Below, in pieces: positions 31,275-43,323 of a stretch of 64,000 bases of DNA. Both the position numbers and the translations under genes were made by a program. The notes under the pieces are model-generated. The model was not told the origin of the DNA. It was given only the letters and a program-made list of their open reading frames with translations, and ran no database searches. How positions within the stretch are numbered: the stretch's first letter is position 1; every line of letters starts with the position of its first letter. Where the stretch lies: the NCBI RefSeq assembly GCF_019320115.1, contig NC_089593.1, positions 9,930,386-9,994,385 of the forward strand. Reading direction: 5' to 3'. The DNA comes from Miscanthus floridulus. Taxonomy: Eukaryota; Streptophyta; Magnoliopsida; Poales; Poaceae.

Positions 31275-33179
31275 CAGCGCCCGGCGTAGATCGATCCGCT
31301 CGTCTTCTTCCTCGTCGAACACCGCCGCCCTCTTCTTCCTCGCGCCGCCTCCACCGCGTCCGTTCGCCTTCCGTGACACCGGCGCCGCCCTCTTCTTCCT
31401 CGTGCGGCCTCCACCGCGCGCGCCCGTGCCCCTCCTCCGCGCCCGAGGCCCCTCCACCGTGCCCGTGGCCCCACCACGCCCGAGGCCCTCCACTGCCGAG
31501 CTCGAGGTGATATGTTCGTCGATCTCTTTGTACATTCGCCCGAGCCCTCCACTGCTGAGTTATAGATCACGTCGAAAACTACAACTTTGGTGTAAGCCAT
31601 GTCAACGCTCGAGGTCGATTGAAAATTCCAAATTTTGAATCACAAAATCTAGGAACTAAAAATGAATATTTGGAACTCTATGCAGCGAGCAAGGCCAAAG
31701 AGAAAAAGATGGAGTTGTCAAGCTCACATCTCAAAACCATAACTTAAGTTTTGAATATTTGGATATTATATGGAGAAATTAGCAAGTTTAGAGTGTCAAA
31801 AACTGCATTTTATGGTACTAAAATACATTTTAAGATCACTGGGACCTGAACTCATGACAAGTTTAATTAAGGACCACCAATGAAATTACTTTAGAAATTA
31901 ATTAGATCGATGTAAATCCATGACTTGTATAATAAACACGCTATATATTATTTGGAAACCATTGTCGTTGTCACTAAAGCTGAAAATGATCCAGCCCATC
32001 AACCGCCATATATTCATCACTATATGATATGCCATTATTCCAAGATGCAGTTTCAATAGAAGAATTTTTTCTATCTTCATAGATCAATGTTTGTTAACGA
32101 AATTTTATCCAAATATATTCATGTAGGGTCTTTTTTTTGAAGGATTTGTTGTAGGATATATAATGGTCAAATTGGAACTCAATTTTGATACCCAGTTTGT
32201 AAACTAAGCGTTTTTTAGTTTATAAAAAATATCACATGTGATGATGTAAGCAGTTTTGGTTGGACTTGCATGCATGGCTACAGACAAATGAAGGAAAACT
32301 TCAACGTTTCTTTATTTGTGAACTTTGAATATACAGATATAATATATTAATGTTGCTAAAGTAATATGAGCATTACATATTTTTTCCGGGAAGACTATCT
32401 TCAAACTTTATATCATAGCATCAGAGATCGCCTGTAGAAGAAGAAAATAAATTCTTATCATTTCGGAAATAGTAATGGTTATATTAGCAATAAGACACAT
32501 ATACTTACATTTCATAATGACTTATACTTACATTATCAACATAGAATTTTCTCATATGATGAATGACTACATGGTTCACATGGTACATAGGATCACAACA
32601 TCACGCACCGACACCGCCCCGGCCCGCCTCACGTCGTCGTCGTCGTCAGCATGCCGGCCCGCCTCACGTCGTCGTCGTCAGCACACCGGCCACCGCGCCG
32701 ACACGTATATATACGTCATTTGTATTCATATGCAAGTATATATACGTCGCGGAGCACCGCCGCCCTCGTTCGTCCATGCGTTTCTATGTATACGGCGGAG
32801 CACCGCCGCCCTCGTTCACCCATGTGTACAGACATATATACGGCGGAGTGGAGCACCGCCACTCTTGTCACACCGCCCTTTCTCATGGCCTAGTTGATCA
32901 ACATTCGTATTATCGTTATCGTTAATGCTAAACAATCATACCAGGGCAAACCGCGCTGTTGATGTCACCGACGTGGTTCGCCCTAGTCACCGACGCAATT
33001 TGCCCTCGGCCGTTTATGTATAGCCCTAATTCGCCCTAGTACCGACGTAGTTCGTCCTAGTGTGGCGAATTGCGTCCGTGACCGAGGGGCAAGATTTAAT
33101 AATGCATATTGTTCGTAGATTTTACACATGTAAGCAAAAATTTGACGTACTATATATTGGTTTTGTTTTTTGAAGCTAG
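31275..33179 (+). other. Leader and intron region of the TnpA-like gene
   Basis: GC-rich leader to about 31510, then AT-rich sequence. At 32590-32870 there are two local tandem duplications: GGCCCGCCTCACGTCGTCG twice, and GGCGGAGCACCGCC-type units three times. At 32945-33085 related CGACG/CGCCCTAGT phrases repeat. No extra coding exon recognised. Confidence 0.45.
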
Positions 33180-36100
33180 ATGGCCGACCCAAGAAACATG
33201 GATGAGGAGGAGTTGATGATGAATTTGATCAACACTGGCACTCAAGTTGCCGGCGATGATGGTGCTAAAAATAACATGCAAGAGGATGCAGATGACGGGA
33301 GTCAGTACTTAGCTCTTGAACAAAATGAGCAACAACAGATTGGCCAAGTATATATTTTTTATTATTAGCTATATATATTATCATATGTCTTATGTGTGCT
33401 CATGACATTAAAAATAATGTTTATGTTTTGTAGCCCTCTGGATCGACATCAACAACTACAACGAAGAGTAAAAATGTTCGAGGTCCCAAAAAGCCATTGG
33501 AGGGCCGCTTCATCATCTCGAAGTTCAATGTGGATACAGGAGAACCAGGGGGGGCGAATAAAATGAAATTTGTGCACCACTGTGGTTACCTTGTACGGGA
33601 CCGGCTCCCAATTAGTACCCGTGAATGGAAGAAGAAGACCAATGCTCCTCATATTAGTTTTGTCTCCGATCGTGACAAGGCGTTAATTTGGAATGATGTC
33701 TTGGTACATTTCACGCTCCAAACAGATGGTTATGATGATATAATAGATGGTGATGAATTGAAGGAGCGAGTTAGGGATTGGGCAATGAAGAAGATGGCCA
33801 CCCAGTTTCAGACTTGGAAGAAACACATATACACGACGTATGTCAAGAAGAACATAGCACCAGATTTTACTGTCCCAGGCCCGATTTCAAAGCAGAGGCC
33901 CTATTGGGATGAGTTTGTACAGTACAAGACTTCGGAAGAGGGTGTGAGTCGGGTGATAAAGAACCAACGTAATGCCCAATAGAAGACATACCACCATACC
34001 TTGGGATCAGGTGGCTACCCGACTGCCATTAAGAAGTGGAACAAAATGGAAGCAGACCTTCTTGCCAAGGGTATCAGACCAGAATCACTCGAGTGGGGAG
34101 AACGTGCAAAGAATTGGTTTTTTGGTCATGGGGGAACACTAGACCAGGAGACAGGGAAGTGCATTTATATCGCAAGACTGCAAGAAGCAGCAGAAAGATT
34201 GTTTTATGCTCAGAGAGCTACTGCTAGTGGTGCGTTCAGGCCCAACAGAGAGAAGGATGAGCTGACATACGCCATCGGGACTATTGACCATGGTGGCCGA
34301 ACTAGAGGCAAAGGAAGTGTCTCGTGGGAGCATGGATTCCCTCAGGACAGACCTTCCTACAGAAGTCGCCAGAGAAAGAAGGAAGAAGAGGCACAGCGGC
34401 TCCAGAGGTTGGAGGAAGCGGTGCGTGAAGCACAGGAGCGGGAAAAAAACCTTGAAGCGAGAATGCAGGAGGAAATTAGAAGGCAAGTGCAAATAGCAGT
34501 GAGTGCAAGCAAGCAGGCATCAGAGCTAGGAATCAACATTAGCCAATCTGTTCAGTTGAAAAGCAGCTGCGCTTCCACGGAGATACCAAATCAAGGGGAC
34601 ACAGGACTGCGCTTCCCTGTGGATGACGTCACTGAACCTTGTACAACGTGTGAGCTACACATTCCGAAGGAGAATTCCACAATCAAGGTGGCTATCGGTC
34701 TTGTTAATCCTATCGACCGAACCAAGACACCAAGGATTCATGGGAATATAATCCAAGAAGGATATGCTACCATCTCGGTAGATAAAGCTGAAAATGGTTT
34801 TAGTGATTTGCCTCTTGACATTCCTGGAGGTGATGGCGAGAAGACTCTAGGAGAAGCGGAGAAGACATTCATTCTATGGCGCAAGCGCTACATCATCATT
34901 CCAGGGATGTCGGCTCCACCTCCTCCTGAACTACCTCACCATAGGTACGTGCGGATGAAAACACTACATCATTAATTTGTATTGGCTTAAATAATTAACA
35001 ATCTGCTCATAATAATATGTCATTCCTTTTTTTGTAGCAGATCCTCCCCCAACCTAAATCCAATTGTTCAATCGCCAGATCATCATAGTGCTCTGTACGA
35101 TGACATTGTGTTGGAAGACGAGGCTGCATCCACACCATCTCTAAGGAGGTCTCCAACGCCGCAGCCGCCACCTTCAAGGAGGTCTCCAACGCCGCTGCCA
35201 ACACCTCCAAGGAGGTCTCCAACGCCTCCCCCGCCCCCGCCTACCAAGAAGCCTAGCAAGAGGCCAGCCCCTCAAACGAAGAACCAGTCCCCGCCTGTAA
35301 AGAAAGCCACCGTGAAACCAAGGGCTATTCCCAAAATAATATCTGAAGAGAAGGAAGAAGGAACTGATGCATATAAAAAAGACATGTCTAGATTCTATGA
35401 CAAACTTAAAATGAATCAAGAAGCAAGGAGAAACCCAGAGAAACCATACTTCTTCGTAGCTCTAGATATTCTAAGAAAAAAGGTGACTTCTTACCAGCAA
35501 CAACAGCGGGAATCTCGTAAGCCGTCCAAATCAACGTTATCAGACTATGACCGCACTCTCACCAAGTCAATTGAGGCGGCACAGAAAAAGAAGCGGGTAG
35601 GGAAAGGAGTTGCCCAACTCGGACAACAAGCGCACCAATCAATCCCCCCGCTAGTTGTTGGTAATGAATATGGTTCGAATTTAGGATTAATGCATCAGGC
35701 AAACATACCTCCGGATGTCGATTTGGATCACCTTGGTGAATTTCTTGATGAGACTGGTCTCGACCTTTACCAGATGTTTGGTGATGGAAACATTGAGAGT
35801 GCGGCGGAGGTTGATATTTGGAAGAAAAAATTTGTACTAGGCCAGAGTCTATACAACCCTCAAGCCTTATCTGATCTGGGGACGCAAATGTACCTGCTAA
35901 ACAAGTGGTACATGTAGGCGTCTACCAGTGGAGACTTCTGCGTTGGTGTCAGAATTAGAGACGAACATTGGTTCCGTGGCGATGATGTTATGTATGTTGA
36001 CTTTGCAGAATTTCATCAACTATGCCACCTGACCTCTCTGGACAAAGTTATCATTAGCTGCTATTGCCTGTAAGTAATAATTCTTTCGATCTATTATTAA

Positions 36101-37159
36101 ACTCATAATATGTGTGTATATGTATATAAATGATCCTAACAAGTACTATATATATGCAGATTTACAATGATAGAGCTCAGAAAGGAAGGCTGCAATGAAA
36201 TTGGTTTTGTTGATCCCCATATAATATTCAAAGACCCAATTACTCCAAAGACTAATTGGAAGTCTGAGTCAGAGAGTAACCTCATGAACTTCTTAGTGAA
36301 CCAACGCCACAAGAAGGATATACTCTTTCCCTATAACTTCAAGTGAGTGTTAATCATGTCGATCATATCCTTAATGGCTCATATGTTGATTCTAGTTAAT
36401 CAATGAGTGTTATGCGTTATATCCTATAAACACATGCAGCAATCACTGGATATTGATGGACATCGATCTGGTGAAAAGTCACTTGATAATCTATGACTCG
36501 ATGAGAAAACCACAACAAGACTATCAAGATATGATAGATATTATCCAGAGGTAATTTCGGGATCTCTAGCAACTATATATACACACAAACATAATGATTC
36601 ACTATATCTGATGACGTGGCAAATTTTTTATTGGGCAGTGTTTGGAAAACCTTTATTGAGAAGCAACACATGGAAAAATGCAAAGCGCCACTGAATGTAA
36701 TCCCTTTGAAAGTAAGTCCCCTGAATCGCATCATCTTTATTAATTAAACATATAGCTTTCACCGGATCACCAGATTGGATGATAAATCTTTTTCTCGTAA
36801 AGTGGTGTCTGAGGCAGGAACAGGAGAACAACTACTGTGGTTACTATGTTTGCAAGTTTATCAAGGTGCTCTCCCAAAGAACTCCTACAGAGAGACTCAA
36901 AGTACGTTAAAAATACACTATATATTCATTTAATTGTTATTATTGATTGTGTTACTATGTCTTTATATATATATGTACATATATTAATTTATTTTCTTTT
37001 AATTCAAACCTGTAGACTCGATGGTTGGAAGAAAAGGTCATACGGCAAGACCAAATCAAAGCAATTCAAGAGTCTATAGCCGGATTTTTTAATGAGCAGG
37101 TCATCGATTCCAAGGGCGAGTTCTACTTCGACCCAACACTGCCATTAAAGCTAAGCTAG
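33180..37159 (+). pseudogene. TnpA-like CACTA protein with C-terminal C48 (Ulp1-type) protease domain
   Basis: ATG at 33180. Visible exons: 33180-33347, 33434-34944, about 35041-36069, then short ones around 36161, 36440, 36640, 36817 and 37015-37159 (stop TAG at 37157). The first half carries a transposase-24-like region (YPTAIKKWNKMEADLLAKGI) and a Glu/Arg-rich coiled coil. Next comes a Pro-rich stretch with RRSPTP repeats. The C-terminus is a C48 peptidase-like fold with NHWILMDID (His), IYDS (Asp) and NYCGYYVC (Cys). In-frame TAGs at 33980-33982 and 35915-35917 break it. Such fusions would join DNA binding with SUMO-protease-like activity; function in transposition is unproven. Confidence 0.8.
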
Positions 37160-37469
37160 AGGATGAGAGGAAACTTGTTATGTCACAACAACTGTAATGC
37201 AATCTTTTGTAATATATGCACATGAAATAATATAATGTAAAATACACATATGCATGCATGCATGTAAATATATATATGATGCATGCATGCATATATATAT
37301 ATATATATATATTTCTATGCTTGAATTGTGTGATTTAATATGTTCATTGTGCTTGAACCGAAACATACTATATACGCGTATAAATGTATAATTAGCAGTG
37401 TACAATACGACTTCGAAAACCTATTTTGAAAAGAAAACAAAAAAATGAAAAGAAAAGAAAAAAGAAAAA

Positions 37470-37710
37470 AACCTTTAGTCCCGGTTCGTATTACCAACCG
37501 GGACTAAAGGTGCCGACCATCGTGGTATGTCAGGAGGCACCTTTAGTCCCGGTTGGTGTTACCCACCGGGACTAAAGGTCCTCCTTTAGTCCCGGTTCCT
37601 GACCCGGGACTAAAGGACCCTCCCTTTAGTCCCGGATGCTTACTCTCGGGTGAGGAACCGGGACTAGAGGGGGTTCCCCACCGGAAGTAAAGATCGGTTC
37701 TCTACCAGTG
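37470..37710. repeat. Right subterminal array, TTTAGTCCCGG family
   Basis: Three to four inverted pairs of CTTTAGTCCCGGTT and AACCGGGACTAAAGG, then the terminus CCGGAAGTAAAGATCGGTTC to CAGTG. Confidence 0.9.
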
Positions 37711-37791
37711 GAAGTTTCATGTCTGCGTTGTAGAGAAGATATGACTTGTCAACTATGCAACATGTGCTAAAGCTAGATGTGTAATTTCCAG

Positions 37792-38471
37792 GCTGATAAC
37801 TTGAGGCAGCAGACTCTTCATCAGATGCACCGGATTCTGACAGTTCGTCAGGCGGCGCGATGTTTCTTGGCCATTGGCGAGTACCACAACCGCCTCCGTG
37901 CCTTAAGCTCCCCCTGGGTTTCTCGGCCTCGAGAGTAAGCACCATGCCGTTCCTTAGTCAGTCTCCTATCTTTAGTTGGTTTAAGAAGTATCCAATCTCT
38001 AGGATTTATTTTTTGAAAGATCCAACCTATAGTTGTTGAAGGTAGTATTGACTAACGAGTGAACAAATTCAAGTACACAATAATTAATTTATATAGAGTG
38101 AGCCAGGGCTTCTGTATAGGTATACTAAATTAGTACCATGGTGTTCCCTACTAAATCAGCAGGGAATAGACCGCTCTCCTACCAGCAATCAAAATCCAGC
38201 AAGCAACAAATAACAAAAAATAAGTCCATACTAGCCTAAAAGAAGGGCCATGCTATGGCAATATTAGATGTTTGGCCAACTAACTGAACTCTATAAAACC
38301 CTAAAATAACTAGCTGAAGAGCTATAGCATATCTTTTCAAGATGCTTCCCTGATCAATTTATTATTTCTGGTGCCTGTATGGCGTGCAGGATACTGGTTG
38401 CAGATGAAGGCAGTTGTGGGGAGATAAGCATTGCGGCACAAGCATCCCAAAGTCAATTTTCATCCTTCTGA
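37792..38471 (+). pseudogene. bZIP exons 6 and 7 (C-terminus)
   Basis: Exon 6 (37792-37934): ADNLRQQTLHQMHRILTVRQ to SSPWVSRPR. Exon 7 (38390-38471): ILVADEGSCGEISIAAQASQ and a TGA stop at 38469-38471. The join completes a Glu codon. No stops or shifts; minor differences (SSPWV where SSLWA is usual). Confidence 0.9.
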
Positions 38472-39206
38472 TTCACGCATGATTTGGAACTAACCTTCGT
38501 CTTAGGAGCAAGAGAGAAACGACTGGGAAGTAGAAAGAGAAGTTTTGGATGCCATCAGATTTATCTGAGAGGCACAGAAGAGAGCTGGGAAATGAATGCA
38601 GCTTTAGAACAGGGAGTGTTTCTGAAAATGTGCGGAACCTGTACGAGCAATTTCCAGGACGTGAAATTGTTTAGTTCACTGGAGTCGTGTCCACTACTGC
38701 ACGTTCTTTTGGTTCTGTCCAGTCTAGATTCTCAAACAGCTCTACCTTTGGTTCTGTCCAGTCTGAATTCTCAAAACAGCTCTGCCTAGGTAATGAAAGA
38801 ATTCATTCGGCAACTCTACACAGATAATTGCTGGTTACTGCATATCTACTTATCTACTAGTAATCTGTATGACTATGCCTTTCTCCACTTTCTAGTTACC
38901 CATAAGGATTACTAATACACTATCTTAACTAGATCTGTTTATTATGTAATCTTTACCAATGTGTCCACCTATCTGGTTATAAATAAAGGAATTAAAGATA
39001 GTGTCTGATCACAATTGACTATTAAGGTTGGTGAAGAAAAGTAGAAAACCCTCCCAGACATAGATATAATAAATCAAAGTGAAATGACCATCCTCCCTGG
39101 TATAGTTCTACCAAAAAGGAACCTTCCCACTGAGTGCTTTTTTTCTTATCTTATTACTGGAGTACCCGGACGGTTCGGCCTTGGAAAGCACGTACCGTGA
39201 GGCCTA
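38472..39206 (+). other. 3' flank of the bZIP gene
   Basis: Probable 3' UTR followed by intergenic DNA. At about 38709-38783 a ~45-bp phrase (GGTTCTGTCCAGTCT..ATTCTCAA) is tandemly duplicated with a few changes. No other gene seen. Confidence 0.5.
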
Positions 39207-39438
39207 GGGCGCGTTTAGATTCCAAAAAATTTTGGTTTTGGGTACTATAGCGCGTTTGTTTGTATTTGGTAATTAGTGTCTAATTATAGACTAATTAGGT
39301 TCGAAAGTTTCGTGTCGTGATTTCTCACCCAACTGTGCAATTAGTTTTTTTTTCGTCTACATTTAGTACTCCATGCATGTGTCACAAGATTCGATGTGAT
39401 GGGTACTGCGTAAAAAATTTTGGGTTCTAAACAGGCCC
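39207..39438. mobile_element. Harbinger/Tourist-like MITE, TSD CTA
   Basis: Ends GGGCGCGTTTAGA and TCTAAACAGGCCC are inverted, flanked by CTA (39204-39206 and 39439-39441). The interior shares GACTAATTAGG and GTGCAATTAGTTTTT with the 5366 unit. Confidence 0.8.
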
Positions 39439-40312
39439 CTAGCCCAATGCAGCATTCTTCGGGACAGATTTGGCCCGGTTTGTATTTTGGCCCACTTAAT
39501 CCGACCAGAAGCCGTCCTGGTGCCGGTGGGCCTACGCTGTAGCTAGCTAGCTGGAGCCCAACGGCAAGCTTTTGAGCTCGGATCGGTTTATTTGTACCAT
39601 TATTTCCCCTTAGAAATCGATAATCATTCCATTCCATTAAAAAAAACGGACAATTAAGCCACTGCCTGCTCCTGGGATGCCTAATTATCAGTTTGCCCTA
39701 GGATACCTCAAATTAGGGTTCTATTGAGGCGAAAACTTCACCGGAGCCTTCAACATTGCAGTTCTAGGATTTTCCATGTTATAAATAGTGTATAACGGTG
39801 ATTTCTCACGGATTTTACCAAAAGTCATAGGGGTCAGCTTACCCCAACAAAGAGGTCTAGCTTCGCATGTGATTGTCCTTCCTCCCTGCTTTTTATTTAT
39901 TTGTATGTTCACCCCTCTGTGTTTATGCTCTTGCTCCTTGTTATAAAGTCAAGGGCAATATATACGCCTCATCTCGGTAACCCAGGGGCCAGGATACAAA
40001 AGTCGTTTATGGAGATGGAGAGGGTAGCAGACAAGCTTTTAGATGAAGGAAATAGTTTTATTCTGACCATTTATTATTGCAAGATATGTCCTCCGTAATA
40101 GACTAGTGATGACCAAACAAGCAGCAATGCCACAATGTTAAAAGAAAAGAAAAAAGAAAAAGAAGGGACCAATGCCAGCTCTAGCATGGCATCAGCAATT
40201 CGGCATCATCCATGTTACAATATAATTATTATATAAAAAAAGTAGAAAGATGATCAAGAGTAGCTATCGATTCATGCAGTCATGCTCGTCGTACTTTGAA
40301 GGCGTCAGCTAT
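39439..40312. other. Intergenic, no gene recognised
   Basis: Short frames only; nothing with family resemblance. Confidence 0.4.
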
Positions 40313-40430
40313 TGCCCTGTTCGTTTGGCTGATAAGCCATGACTAAAGTACCGTTGGCTGATTTATTGTGAGAGAAAAATATTATTCGTTGCCTGAAAAA
40401 ATATGGCTTATAAGCCAAGTGAATAGGGCA
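40313..40430. mobile_element. MITE with TGCCCTGTTCG ends
   Basis: Ends TGCCCTGTTCG and GAATAGGGCA, enclosing GGCTGATAAGCCATGA and GGCTTATAAGCC and the GTGAGAGAAAAATATTATTC block. Family of 7351 and 10633. Confidence 0.75.
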
Positions 40431-42250
40431 TACATGCAATTTTCCATTTTCATCTCGTGCAGTCATTTATGATTAGGACTGGTCAATAGATTAAAAAACG
40501 GCTATTATCCACACTCCTGTGCGGTACTGTGTGGCGCACCGCACAAGGTATGATATTATTGGATTGGATGTGATAGCTTGGGTCATAACTTTGTAACAGT
40601 TGAGGCTTATTATTGGCCCTCTTGATAAGGAGGTTGACACCAAAGCCTTTTTATTTTCAATCATACTCCCTCATTTGCTTATAGAGAATAAATTTTAATA
40701 TTCAATTTCTCTTCTAACATATATTTAGTTGCTAAAAAAACAATATCATCTATGAGACACTTTAAATATAAAATCTATTTGTACAAGTTCTATATCTAAA
40801 CCTGCATATAGTTTGACTAACCGTTGATCAAAATTTGTAAGATTCAATATTTTCTCCTATCAAATATGATTATCATTCCATACGATATATAATAATTTAT
40901 CTATATCTATATATCTAATCTGACATTAAAGAGCTAAAATTCCTCTTTCATTTTTTTGTCGGTCTTTCCCTAACTTAACTCCGTGAATATAGAAACTGTC
41001 TCTGTTTGTCAATCCACAAATCTTCCGTTTGACATAATGGACACAGATTCTTAAGGTAACCGTAACCTTGATAGTTATGAATCCTAATTCAAATATATCC
41101 TCCAATCCTAAGTAAGTTGAATAGGAATCATAACCCAAATAAAGCCAAAATTTCTACCGTGAAATCTTTCATCCAGCCTAATCACACACCCGCTGGGACG
41201 TCGCTTTTTTTTCATTTTCCATGCCCGAGTCGTTTTTCCTCTCCTTCTATTTTTTTTGGACCATATATTTTTTTCTTTCCGTAGATTATTTTTTCATTTT
41301 TTGGACCATAACCTTTTTCTTGTCCTACCCCTACCTTCTGCGTCCGTTGATAATTTTGGTCATCTATCCTTTGAGTTGTGATTGCAGCTTGACACATCCC
41401 GCATCATATCATAATATATAGGGCCCATTCAGATCGACTAGAACTAGTTACTAGTTGGTTGAAAATTAGCTCAAATTAGCTACGGTCGGTTAACTAGTTA
41501 GTTACAACTAGTCGAATATTTGGCTAAAAAATTAGCTCACCTATTAGCCCTCATATTTAGATGCACTAGAGTCAATTTGACCTAAAATTAGCTAGTTAGT
41601 AATTAGCTTATGGTATCCAAACACGTCTATCCCACACGTCCCACACGTCTATAGCTCTGTATCCTTTCTTTTCGATTGCCGTTTTTATCCCAGACACGAT
41701 TCTTCAGATTTTGTTTTTTTACAGTTCTTACGTTGTCCGTTTCTTTTTTCTCCGGTCTACAATTTAGTCCCATTTTCAGCTCCCTTTTTCCTCTAGACCA
41801 TAATTCCATCTGTTTTTCTGAGTCTGTCAGTCGTTTCTTTTTTCCTCCCGTGCATCGACACCGGAAAAAATACATGTAAGAAAATAATTTAGTTTACGTG
41901 TGAATAATGCTTCCTAATATAGTAATAAACAATATCTGCATATACTTAAAATCAGTGTCTTGGAAACAAGAAGAAAACACGAAATCTATTGACAGGAAGC
42001 ATACTTTTAATCCATTTATCAAAAGCTCATAGCCCATTACGGCATTGCTCATATCTCTGAGCCACGCAAATCGCTCAAGAGACCTCGTTACAAGCTGTAC
42101 ATTTCGTTGTAACATGTGAGCATATTCACCAAATTTTCATCTTTCAATCTCTCTCCCATTTTCACACAAATTTTCATTCCGTCCGGTCCATCTACTTACC
42201 TGAGCATAAGAGTTTTGGCCAGTTTTAATATAATAGTATAGTCCATGATA
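40431..42250. other. Intergenic with a probable MITE at about 41421-41630
   Basis: AT-rich. Around 41421-41630 the blocks GGGCCCATTCAGATC, ACTAGTTAGTTACAACTAG and AGCTAGTTAGTAATTAGC look like a degenerate MITE, with CCAAACACG near its right end. A poly-T/CTTTT-rich tract lies at 41205-41300. No gene. Confidence 0.4.
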
Positions 42251-42284
42251 AATCACTACGTAGAAAACGATTTTTAGCAACGGT

Positions 42285-42570
42285 TCGATTTTTTTGTAGG
42301 GGCAGCCGGTGATGGAGCCGCCCCTACAGTGGCGTACTTGGATGCCCAGACACCAGCCGCCCCTACAAATGGAACAGCAGGGGCGGCTGGTGTTACGAGC
42401 CGTCCCTAAAAATGGGGTCTGATTTATAGGGGCGGCTCAATCACCAGCCGCCCCTGAAAATACTATTTATAGGGGCGGTTGGTGATTGAGCCGCCCCTAA
42501 AAATGGCCCCATATTTATAGCTCCGATTTGTAGGGGCGGCTTAATCACCAGCCGCCCCTACAAATGACCC
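42285..42570. repeat. Left subterminal array, GTAGGGGCGGC family
   Basis: Four inverted pairs of GTAGGGGCGGCT and AGCCGCCCCTAC with variable 8-12 base spacers. Confidence 0.9.
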
Positions 42571-42573
42571 CCA

Positions 42574-42580
42574 TATAAAA
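42574..42580 (+). promoter_or_regulatory. TATA box of the TnpD gene
   Basis: TATAAAA within about 10 bp after the left array; a leader and intron lead to ATG at 43324. Confidence 0.6.
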
Positions 42581-43323
42581 CAGAAGTAGCACCTTCTTCC
42601 TCCTCGGGTCACTCACTCCAACCCGTGAAAGAAAGGTGGGGAGGCCTTGGGCACCTCCCAAAAATTGCTCTACTAAGGGGGGAAGGTTTTGGTCTCAAAT
42701 CTTTTGGTGAAGAGATTGTAGAAGGTAAGAAAATGCTATTTCACACTTTTTTTGAAGTTTTTATGGTTGGTTAGTGAGTAATTAGAGTTTTGTTTTTCTC
42801 TCTCTTCTATGGTGCTTGAGCTATTTATGAGCAAATTAGACCCAACTTTTAAATGTACTAGGCCAAATTAGGGAGGGGAACAAGATCATACCCTTATTTG
42901 GTCTATGTTTCTTGATTTTAGTGAACCATTAGTTAGTTTTATGGATGTTTCATGTGCATGTGATCTAGATCTAGGGTTTGGTTTTTTTATTAATTTCGTT
43001 TTTGTAAATTTATGTTTGATAAAATTGGACTAGAGTTTGTATAAAAGATATTGGGTAAAGTATAATTATTGCTAATTATTGTCTTTGAAATTGTTTATTG
43101 TAATCAATAAATATGTATTTTTAATTATTTATAGATAAATGGGCCATTAATTAATTTTTCTCTACCATGGTGTGTTTGTATGCTTCATGTAATTATATTA
43201 TATTTATATTCATATATATCTGAGGTATATACAATTATTCTCAAATAATTATTACTTTGATTCATTTTTATATATATCTGAATAAGTAGTCCTTTAATGT
43301 TTGTTTTGTTGCTGTTGTAAAAG
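42581..43323 (+). other. TnpD leader and intron
   Basis: Leader to about 42725 (AGATTGTAGAAG/GTAAGA donor), then AT-rich intron ending TTGTTGCTGTTGTAAAAG before ATG. No separate gene. Confidence 0.5.

Larger units (their letters stand above)
27693..37710 (+). mobile_element. CACTA element of 10.0 kb, TSD GAA
   Basis: Starts CACTAGTAGAGAACAGACC and ends GGTTCTCTACCAGTG, giving 14-bp near-perfect inverted ends. GAA flanks both sides (27690-27692 and 37711-37713). Subterminal arrays of TTTAGTCCCGGTTGG / CCAACCGGGACTAAA fill both ends. Inside, in order: three tandem foldbacks, a GRF zinc-finger gene, a TnpD remnant, an internal motif array, and a TnpA-like gene with a C48 protease domain. It is inserted in an intron of the bZIP gene, in the same orientation. 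It lacks a TnpD catalytic domain and so needs one in trans. Confidence 0.95.
16329..38471 (+). pseudogene. TGA/HBP-1b-class bZIP transcription factor gene, disrupted
   Basis: Seven exons resemble plant TGA-type bZIP factors with a C-terminal DOG1 domain: 16329-16388, 16480-16557, 16686-16728, 16834-17076, 27161-27394, 37792-37934 and 38390-38471. Such factors bind TGACG elements in the nucleus. Nearly all splice sites are canonical. Damage is clear. The N-terminal exon(s) were not found. The basic region reads NREAACKSR instead of NREAARKSR. TAG at 16531-16533 stops the leucine zipper. About 29 bases are missing from exon 4, where the FLW.GGF.P motif should lie, shifting the frame. Two ~10-kb transposons sit in successive introns. 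The C-terminal exons stay well preserved, which suggests fairly recent loss or decay in a duplicated copy. Confidence 0.85.
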
